Origin: Gonatopus flavifemur
Taxonomy: Eukaryota > Arthropoda > Insecta > Hymenoptera > Dryinidae
DNA length: 64,000 nt
Direction: 5' to 3'
NCBI GenBank assembly: GCA_018340375.1
Contig: JAFFJZ010000004.1
Coordinates: 20,992,001 to 21,056,000, forward strand
Part shown: in pieces, positions 63,701-64,000 of the stretch
Position numbering within the stretch: the stretch's first letter is position 1
How the letters are laid out: every line of letters begins with the position of its first letter
Made by a program: the position numbers and the translations under genes
The notes under the pieces: model-generated
Databases searched by the model: none
What the model was told of the DNA's origin: nothing
Seen by the model: only the letters and a program-made list of their open reading frames with translations

Positions 63701-63807
63701 TCACATATAAAAGTTCAAACCAATCATTTATCGTTACAGGATTTTCAATTTAGCACGTTTCGGAATGCTCATGGGACACGAAGTAGGGCATGCGGTGCAG
63801 TCCAAGT
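24638..63807 (+). CDS. M13 zinc metallopeptidase (neprilysin-like), gene 2, thirteen exons, runs off the right edge
   Basis: Exons 24638-24799, 25850-25921, 27001-27182, 28604-28792, 47742-47871, 50967-51105, 53553-53646, 55762-55941, 56015-56082, 57811-57869, 63459-63513, 63616-63645 and 63740-63807 keep compatible phases throughout (475 complete codons). Landmarks in order: LDPTVNPCQDFYAHTCNEF (N-terminal M13 hallmark), LYDLCLN, LHEYGGFPF, YEWQEVLNACW, FLWTV, EHCIRNHK, the helix before the core, QADYNGKDDVI, TAGVLGFPF and GHEVGHAV (HExxH). The active-site exon is intact; the rest of the catalytic domain lies beyond 64000. Weak points are the lost GT donor of the 55762 exon and a possible missing exon in the 19 kb intron after 28792, where other M13 proteins have a YN..TL.EL segment. 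The first methionine and any signal or anchor segment were not found. Introns are full of transposons. Confidence 0.87.
24888..25693 (+). mobile_element. Mariner C, internally deleted
   Basis: The inverted ends ACACATGGGTTGAAAAGTCC and the inverse of GGACTTGTCAGCCCATGTGT are flanked by TA (24886-24887, 25694-25695). The 806-bp length is about 500 bp short of a full mariner. Confidence 0.88.
25067..25628 (+). pseudogene. Mariner C transposase remnant
   Basis: The N-terminus MDQKKFRVSILYCFLMGKN and the helix-turn-helix region are present, with stop codons near 25256 and 25287. The sequence then jumps from IVDQKQERVDA to KKFRSNEEVIAETDAYFEAK, so the central catalytic part (D1, D2, D3) is deleted. 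It ends GDHVDE. Same family as the element at 56236. Confidence 0.87.
25850..25921 (+). CDS. M13 gene 2, exon 2
   Basis: The acceptor tctcaatttag is chosen over ttctcag at 25830 because only it continues the phase-1 frame of exon 1. It encodes LLNGIPSKIDPIYKTLYDLC, matching the family pattern ending LY..C.N. Donor GTAAGA. Confidence 0.75.
26570..26930. repeat. CAGTACTGGC-rich dispersed repeat
   Basis: Degenerate words such as cagtactggc and gtactggccgcag. The same composition recurs at 47900-48300 and 50500-50860, suggesting one family. Confidence 0.5.
27001..27182 (+). CDS. M13 gene 2, exon 3
   Basis: Acceptor gattattccag, donor GTGACC. It encodes MKTLKQMLHEYGGFPFSEAE then a segment ending DDDSKSFE. 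LK..L...GG.P is a family hallmark. Confidence 0.88.
27419..28321. mobile_element. MITE-like element rich in GGCCAATAATGG words
   Basis: The left end CCCATGCAGGAAACGCCAAT and the inverse of the right end AATGAACCCTGTATGGG match imperfectly. ggccaataat / attattggcc words occur in both orientations. No coding. Confidence 0.5.
28604..28792 (+). CDS. M13 gene 2, exon 4
   Basis: 189 nt, acceptor attgttgtttag, donor GTAAGT, phases 0/0. It encodes IFLPVFDLRYWAIYDRGVDD then DDYKCILKRIYEQF, matching the region where M13 proteins read L...R.YY......Y. The intron that follows is about 19 kb. Confidence 0.82.
29328..31883 (+). mobile_element. DUF4817-type Tc1/mariner-related transposon with about 500-bp inverted repeats
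   Basis: Ends CAGGGTGGTCCATTTGAAGT and the inverse ACTTCAAATGGACCACCCTG are flanked by TA (29326-29327, 31884-31885). The left arm (29328-29825) is an inverted copy of the right arm (about 31332-31883). The right arm overlaps the last coding section of the transposase, so the left arm carries an antisense copy of its C-terminal codons. Confidence 0.87.
30410..31470 (+). pseudogene. DUF4817-type transposase with one frameshift
   Basis: Starts MNHYPPSEIIDMMLVLGSCH. Order: DUF4817-like N-terminal helix-turn-helix (AARVYRDRYPDRR), a second HTH (SSRSLARITGIPQTTVLRIL), then the catalytic domain with VMFSDEASF (D1), VQLDGAPPH (D2) and PPRSPDLTSPDF (D3). By my count 41 residues separate D2 from D3, which fits the DD41D lineage rather than DD34D mariners. 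A 1-bp loss near 31290 breaks the frame just after LWDF. The remaining C-terminus (LKDKVSKTQPTTRKD to FEQLL) follows in another frame. About 353 residues overall. Confidence 0.87.
31886..33523 (+). mobile_element. Second DUF4817-type element, deleted, abutting the first
   Basis: The inverted arms at 31886-32280 and about 33090-33523 share, in opposite orientation, words such as aaaaacgcccgcgacac, ctgcagatttggattctagg and ttcgttttcgagttatt. The right end is CACCCTG followed by TA. The left end lacks the expected CAGGGTG and starts directly where the first element stops, suggesting that the first element inserted at its tip. Confidence 0.8.
32390..33068 (+). pseudogene. DUF4817-type transposase with central deletion
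   Basis: The N-terminus MDIRYTVSEKIDMIYIYGEV and HTH (SSREIELHSGISRRSVLRIL) are intact up to NILFSDES (D1). The next residues correspond to the LWGYIKD segment that should lie beyond D3, so the D2-D3 region is gone. A frameshift follows near 32880. The end EVEGHRFEHLLH is the normal C-terminus. Confidence 0.85.
33526..36245. other. Intronic sequence without recognised host exon
   Basis: AT-rich. Between 34660 and 34890 there is an irregular tandem of CTTAGATTCTC..ACG-type units. An acceptor-like ttcttacag at 35200 is followed by 35 open codons (IHDRAILFEGWRMLSTRVYS and on) but has no M13 similarity. The 35670 ORF is listed separately. Confidence 0.4.
35670..36194 (+). CDS. Unidentified 174-codon ORF
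   Basis: Open from a GTG codon directly after an in-frame stop; no ATG start is available at the beginning. It contains LLQAIAILTYLVRPDRLRQW and ARLSYSKNASASNFLAMATD, then ERILRDWSNE at the end. It is predicted mostly helical, with tryptophans and balanced charges, and looks like genuine protein rather than repeat translation. A shifted frame upstream (from 35618) may continue it. I do not recognise the family. Candidates are a retroelement gag-like product or an endogenised RNA-virus capsid-type fragment, both guesses. Confidence 0.35.
   Translation: MDSTWIQDGLTEIPRGGHVEMLRAVWDGNAFRWPETPKHILSSEWVLSASPLPPGDHLIPSGTLKSSFVENLSVLLQAIAILTYLVRPDRLRQWARLSYSKNASASNFLAMATDSQLGYLRLIPHLDMKKKSSDFERSVLRILTMYRASFKRNIARGWLILMALERILRDWSNE
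36246..37531 (-). mobile_element. Mariner D, full-length
   Basis: The near-identical ends TTAGGTGTACAAATAAGTTT and the inverse AAACTTATTTGTACACCTAA are flanked by TA (36244-36245, 37532-37533). 1286 bp. The same end sequence appears on the split mariner H at 57900-63334. Confidence 0.93.
36322..37359 (-). pseudogene. Mariner D transposase with a single nonsense codon
   Basis: 346 codons from MSSFIPNKHHLRELLIYFFN to GKYFE. One in-frame TAG at 37213-37215 replaces the tryptophan expected after CQE (family C..WF..F). Everything else is open: SGRP linker, IVTGDEKWIHYDN (D1), LLHDNARPHV (D2) and YSPDLAPSDYHLF (D3). The 275-codon ORF downstream of the stop holds all catalytic residues. One point mutation from intact, so a recent insertion. 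Confidence 0.92.
38076..38894. mobile_element. hAT-type MITE with 8-bp duplication
   Basis: The ends TAGACATCGGATTATATGCA and the inverse TGCATATAATCCGATGTCTA are perfectly matched for 20 bp. The identical direct octamer GTAATGAA flanks both sides (38068-38075, 38895-38902). 819 bp, no transposase. Confidence 0.9.
39634..40690 (+). pseudogene. Mariner E transposase, heavily decayed
   Basis: Order is preserved: STKVYLRGILLHYFIQKKSA, DKERSGAPKKF, LKPKDIEWRF, IVTGAGKWIHYDN (D1 changed to A), LLHDNTWPHVANP (D2) and PPYSPDIALSDFHLF (D3). Several in-frame stops (for example near 39790, 39967 and 40218) and a frameshift near 40600. Clear terminal repeats were not found, so only the decayed coding part is marked. 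Same subfamily as mariners A and D. Confidence 0.85.
40691..42715. other. Intronic sequence without recognised gene
   Basis: At 41630-41910 there are CCTGATCAGG / GGTCCTGAT words resembling 6896-7190. ORFs at 42013-42324 (minus) and 42355-42699 (plus) have no recognisable domain and no splice support. Confidence 0.4.
42716..42938. mobile_element. Palindromic MITE with CACTGTA ends
   Basis: The left CACTGTAAGAAATTATGG and inverse of the right TTCTATTTTCTACAGTG match. Inner arms pair through GGGGAATTC / GGGAGAATTCC and CCCCTATATTTTAG / CAAAATATAGGGG words. Confidence 0.7.
43063..45141 (-). mobile_element. Mutator-like element remnant with long inverted repeats
   Basis: The left edge TGGACTAGGATAGGGG and the inverse right edge ACTGTCTGATACTAGTCCA match. 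Further inward, 43080-43290 and 44995-45130 are inverted copies (ttattgtttttggggtcg against cgactccaaaatcaataa), as are 43560-43672 and 44785-44890. A Mutator-like transposase-domain fragment lies between. No target duplication confirmed. Confidence 0.65.
44072..44590 (-). pseudogene. Mutator-like transposase-domain fragment
   Basis: Reads PEGEKSWCSWQSTKEISEDV, then MKVFEAVKPIYEELSGDELL, then CLGGYTQDSNENFNSLIWSM, followed after one in-frame TGA (44312-44314) by MEQLGIKIGEKCYNFCSEAD. The pattern PxGxxSWC...YKH..P..V..AIKPIY..LS...LL..C.HG.TQN.NES.N..IW is that of the C-terminal section of proteins annotated as Mutator-like transposase domain in insects. The 5' part is missing. Confidence 0.72.
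45240..46020. mobile_element. Fold-back element with CAACGGAG-rich arms
   Basis: The left arm (cccgtacagcacacttccg, cccacgtaagcaacgtg, atcggagaaatgtccgc) is inverted in the right arm (gcagacatttctccgtcgc, cacgttgcttacatg, gtgctatacggg). The interior is an irregular array of GGTGGAGGCAACGGAGC-like words in both orientations. The long ORFs on both strands are by-products. Confidence 0.75.
46012..46330. mobile_element. Second, adjacent fold-back element of the same family
   Basis: acccgtacagcacaaccacc at the left pairs with gattgtgctgtacggga at the right. Inner arms include gatcctccacctaggacttc and gaagtcctaggtggaggatc. It shares the CCCGTACAGCAC end with the 45240 element and abuts it. Confidence 0.75.
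46848..47112. mobile_element. piggyBac-type MITE with TTAA duplication
   Basis: TTAA on both sides (46844-46847, 47113-47116). Ends GAGGATACCAGAGTTACCAT and the inverse of ATGGTAACTTTGGTATCCCC. Arms of about 100 bp pair almost perfectly (aaaatactcgaaactggact and inverse). The ORF on the minus strand simply reads through the hairpin. Confidence 0.85.
47117..47620. repeat. Dispersed repeat, second copy at 59270-59470
   Basis: The shared words gaggtctttggaaagagctc, catttttctgagatctcaga and tttggataacattctggcaa appear in the same order at 59270-59470. Confidence 0.65.
47742..47871 (+). CDS. M13 gene 2, exon 5
   Basis: Acceptor ttttcatacag, donor GTGTGT (weak), phases 0/1. It encodes YEWQEVLNACWVTKHWADEI then SYFKNLGELMDNTPEHIL, matching the family W..YL.......V.....YL..L..L...TP.R...NY region. 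Confidence 0.85.
47880..48480. repeat. CAGTACTGGC-rich dispersed repeat
   Basis: Words such as gccagtattgggccag and cccagtactggcacgg, related to 26570-26930 and 50500-50860. Confidence 0.5.
48385..48450 (-). promoter_or_regulatory. tRNA-like A and B boxes on the minus strand, probable SINE head
   Basis: On the minus strand TCGGCTGATAGAGACTAGG resembles an A box and GGGTTTAATCC a B box, about 36 bp apart. No closed cloverleaf could be formed. Confidence 0.35.
48480..50570. repeat. 157-bp tandem satellite array, interrupted by a MITE
   Basis: The anchor word gat(c/g)ata(cc)aactctggc starts at 48570, 49896, 50052, 50209, 50366 and 50523. The last four spacings are 156-157 bp. The first spacing is 1326 bp, which becomes 157 after subtracting the 1169 bp of the MITE plus its TA duplication. 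Units share ccaagttgctaagatcgtgat. Confidence 0.88.
48633..49799. mobile_element. MITE with TA duplication inserted in the 157-bp satellite
   Basis: Left end CACCGAAAAAAAAAAGTTG and inverse right end CAAGTTTTTTCCTTCAGTG, about 50 bp of pairing, flanked by TA (48631-48632, 49800-49801). A second pair, gggtcttctggtctag (about 48850) and ctagaccagaagaccc (about 49725), shows that the left arm itself carries an extra insertion of about 160 bp near 48690-48845. Confidence 0.88.
50967..51105 (+). CDS. M13 gene 2, exon 6
   Basis: Acceptor ttctgatacag, entry phase 1, encoding FLWTVHHMQLDAIEYYGEYT then SENGYHPAEE. The donor GTTCGA at 51106 gives phase 2, which fits exon 7. It corresponds to the NYL.W segment and the helices after it. 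The donor is not strong, so the right border is the least certain part. Confidence 0.65.
51310..52220 (-). mobile_element. Mariner F, internally deleted
   Basis: Ends CTGTGGGCAAAAAGTAAGGT and the inverse ACCTTACTTTTTGCACACAG are flanked by TA (51308-51309, 52221-52222). 911 bp. Confidence 0.9.
51360..52027 (-). pseudogene. Mariner F transposase remnant
   Basis: The N-terminus MSDLIEQRSVSKFCLRNEIS and the HTH through MIGISEG are intact. The sequence then jumps to the segment before D2 (ELWANNSWVLHHDNAPSHT), so about 190 residues including D1 are missing and the frame changes at the joint. The C-terminus has PPHSPDLAPCDFWLF (D3) and ends DYFEGDEIDVEK. Confidence 0.9.
52688..52802. mobile_element. 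MITE, 'AGCGTGTATGAA' family, copy 3
   Basis: Left atccccagcgtgtatgaatt, right gtacatacatgctagggat, as at 928-1050. Confidence 0.75.
52889..53165. mobile_element. MITE with CACGGAAAG ends and TA duplication
   Basis: Left CACGGAAAGACAGAGGTTAT and inverse right ATAACTTTCTTCTTTCCGTG with TA flanks (52887-52888, 53166-53167). Inner gaaaaatgac / gtcatttttc arms pair. Confidence 0.75.
53553..53646 (+). CDS. M13 gene 2, exon 7
   Basis: Acceptor tattcctacag, donor GTAAGT, 94 nt, phases 2/0, which match exons 6 and 8 exactly. It encodes PSEHCIRNHKLRKPLLREYE and ends LEYQ. The C and the Y align with the R..C...........Y pattern of M13 proteins. No single ATG ORF covers it; it was found by phase and donor. 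Confidence 0.65.
53700..55140. repeat. GATATCTT-rich dispersed repeat with a SINE-like insertion
   Basis: The same family as 5887-6895 and 1-305. Alignment with the 5887 copy breaks at about 54538 (after the shared gagtttt) and resumes at about 54840, leaving an insertion of about 300 bp. Confidence 0.72.
54538..54840 (+). mobile_element. SINE-like insertion with tRNA-derived promoter
   Basis: The insertion is defined by comparison of two repeat copies. It contains TTAGCTCAAGCTGTTGAGACC (A-box-like) at about 54614 and ATGTTCGAATCCC (B box) at about 54668. The spacing of about 55 bp is long, as in tRNAs with a large variable arm. No acceptor stem closes. Confidence 0.5.
55762..55941 (+). CDS. 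M13 gene 2, exon 8, with mutated splice donor
   Basis: Acceptor tatttccag. It encodes IQGMKASILGAYTKQINRTL to VKFE, 180 nt like gene 1 exon a. At the expected donor the bases are ATGAGA where gene 1 has GTGAGA, so GT is lost. A GTAAAG donor 12 nt upstream (exon end 55929) would keep the frame and remove only four codons. Confidence 0.8.
56015..56082 (+). CDS. M13 gene 2, exon 9
   Basis: 68 nt, acceptor aattttcag, donor GTAAGT. It encodes LPIDKNNYLETILIQGKKFK. The alternative acceptor ttattgcag at 55997 is also in phase and would add GFYNFQ. Confidence 0.8.
56236..57472 (-). mobile_element. Mariner G, decayed
   Basis: Inverted ends around GTCCGTAGGAT (left, 56237) and ATCCTACGGAC (right, ending near 57468). 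TA is present only at the left. The length fits a mariner. Confidence 0.75.
56288..57272 (-). pseudogene. Mariner G transposase, several frameshifts and stops
   Basis: Minus-strand pieces in order: WIAEFKRSRTSTNDAERSGR, then LGIRKFCAKWVPRELTVDQK, then ACWDAKGIIFIDYLQKE and LFHQDNAPLSQ (D2 region), then YPSYSPDLAFSDFFLF (D3) and a C-terminus ending CIALEGNYVE. Different frames are needed for adjacent pieces. The closest relative in the window is mariner C. Confidence 0.85.
57811..57869 (+). CDS. M13 gene 2, exon 10
   Basis: 59 nt, acceptor atgtgtttcag, donor GTGAGT. It encodes GDPISTTVQADYNGKDDVI, homologous to gene 1 exon c. Confidence 0.83.
57910..59129 (-). pseudogene. Mariner H transposase, decayed and interrupted
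   Basis: Minus-strand order: FRKGDFDVSDRERTGSPVKV and an HTH with LSEQLGVTQQ, then GVLYHELLKPGQTVTADRYC, LLHDNARPHVGKPV (D2) and HPAYSPDSAPSDYHSF (D3), up to LTSQDENFFF. The C-terminal part GIRQLPERWLKVIQCDGDYF lies at 58070-57950. A foreign segment of about 240 bp at 58065-58303 separates the two. Confidence 0.83.
58065..58303. mobile_element. Insertion inside mariner H
   Basis: Defined by the break in the transposase reading. Starts near gggaaagtggaaatttcccac and ends near caactttccgtgcaggtgtggg. The weakly inverted ends suggest a MITE. Confidence 0.45.
59118..59221. mobile_element. 104-bp MITE with CCCACTCAGCAC ends
   Basis: CCCACTCAGCACAAAGATCGC at the left against GCGAAATTGGTGCTGGGTGGG at the right. 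The interior is AGTAATATTGC / GCAATATTACT words. Confidence 0.65.
59222..59918. repeat. Dispersed repeat and a possible mariner N-terminal scrap
   Basis: 59270-59470 matches 47117-47620. At 59740-59821 on the minus strand MQTDKLFIRHCIRYEFHQGK looks like the first residues of another mariner lineage (IRHC..YEF..G). It is cut off by GGGGCCC-rich sequence at 59590-59720. Confidence 0.45.
59919..62990 (-). mobile_element. RTE-clade non-LTR retrotransposon
   Basis: One ORF with endonuclease then reverse transcriptase on the minus strand. The 3' end is a short (ATG)n tail (catcatcatcatcat on the + strand at 59920-59934), typical of RTE elements. The 5' border near 62990 is approximate. It sits inside mariner H in the gene 2 intron between exons 10 and 11. 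Confidence 0.85.
59949..62931 (-). pseudogene. RTE endonuclease-reverse transcriptase with one frameshift
   Basis: The N-terminal part (62931-62389) starts MMALSRVKYSGGKLVSRSDL and carries the apurinic-type endonuclease motifs VGAWNVRSL, GISEMRW and VQVYMPTS. A 1-nt frameshift near 62395 separates it from the rest: DWNAVVGQG, then DYILVKQRF and DIDSDHNML (endonuclease end). The reverse transcriptase follows with NKAPGIDGI, AIPKKQG, VDIQKAFDNVDW and LRFADDIAIL (the FADD catalytic box), then C-terminal ALYGCETWTM and GRPRASY. About 990 residues in total. Apart from the frameshift the frame is open for 771 codons, so the copy is young. Insect proteins of this kind are often annotated as craniofacial development protein 2-like. 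Confidence 0.9.
62991..63458. other. RTE upstream flank, mariner H right end and intron
   Basis: 63139-63334 may be the 5' untranslated part of mariner H. The rest is intron of gene 2 up to the acceptor tccttag at 63458. Confidence 0.4.
63459..63513 (+). CDS. M13 gene 2, exon 11
   Basis: 55 nt, acceptor attccttag, donor GTGAGT. It encodes FTAGVLGFPFLVFDWKD, homologous to gene 1 exon d. Confidence 0.87.
63616..63645 (+). CDS. M13 gene 2, 30-nt microexon 12
   Basis: Acceptor gatctcag, donor GTAAGT. It encodes MSDLDKQLKA, homologous to gene 1 exon e. Confidence 0.85.
63740..63807 (+). CDS. M13 gene 2, exon 13 with HEVGH zinc motif
   Basis: 68 nt, acceptor cgttacag, donor GTAAGT at 63808. It encodes IFNLARFGMLMGHEVGHAVQ then SK. 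HEVGH gives two zinc ligands and the catalytic E. The ENxAD exon and C-terminus must lie beyond 64000. Confidence 0.92.
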
Positions 63808-64000
63808 GTAAGTTTTCTGGGGAACATTGATGTTTTGTGTAATGTTCAGTCCACGATTCTTACCCTAAGATGTTTTTCATAGAAATTCATGATACGGAAG
63901 ACTTGTATTCATTTTTCGATCTCACCGAAAAGATATCTTTCAAATCTCTCGAAGGCCGGGGAAATTTTAAACTCTTCTAACAAGCATCATTCTTAGTAGA

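Overview
The window is eukaryotic, AT-rich nuclear DNA. Short exons with GT-AG borders sit in very long introns packed with transposons. The mix of elements (many mariner families, a DUF4817-type transposase, a pogo/Tigger transposase with a PHD finger, an RTE-type LINE, hAT, piggyBac and Mutator-like remnants, many palindromic MITEs) points to an arthropod, most likely an insect; I cannot name the order with confidence.

Host genes. Two M13 (neprilysin/endothelin-converting-enzyme-like) zinc metallopeptidase genes lie in tandem on the + strand. Gene 1 (499-14822) shows only its C-terminal half: nine exons, 990 nt in one open frame, with HELGH, the downstream ENLAD zinc-ligand segment, a C-terminal stop and a poly(A) signal at 15019. 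Gene 2 (24638 to beyond the right edge) shows its N-terminal two thirds: thirteen exons, 1428 nt in frame, from the N-terminal M13 segment (NPCQDFYAHTC) to HEVGH. Six consecutive homologous exons have the same lengths and phases in both genes, so they are paralogues from a tandem duplication. Gene 2 has lost the GT of one splice donor (55942).

Layout. 1-15 kb: gene 1 with introns holding a 3.4 kb hAT-type element (8-bp target duplication), MITEs, a GATATCTT-rich repeat and a full Tigger element. 15-24.6 kb: intergenic repeats, including a 1.4 kb fold-back element and a three-level nest (mariner in mariner in MITE). 24.6-64 kb: gene 2. Its largest recognised intron (28.8-47.7 kb) holds two DUF4817-type elements with unusually long inverted repeats, mariners, a hAT MITE, a Mutator-like element, fold-back elements and a piggyBac-type MITE. 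Later introns hold a 157-bp satellite split by a MITE, further mariners and a mariner split by an RTE LINE.

No rRNA, CRISPR or operon-like structure is present. tRNA-like A/B boxes occur at three places and look like SINE promoters rather than functional tRNAs. The value of the window is in the tandem peptidase genes and in the readable transposon stratigraphy. I found no convincing novel molecular system. The strongest candidates for something under-described are the DUF4817 elements, whose roughly 500-bp inverted repeats run into the transposase gene, and an unassigned 174-codon ORF at 35670.
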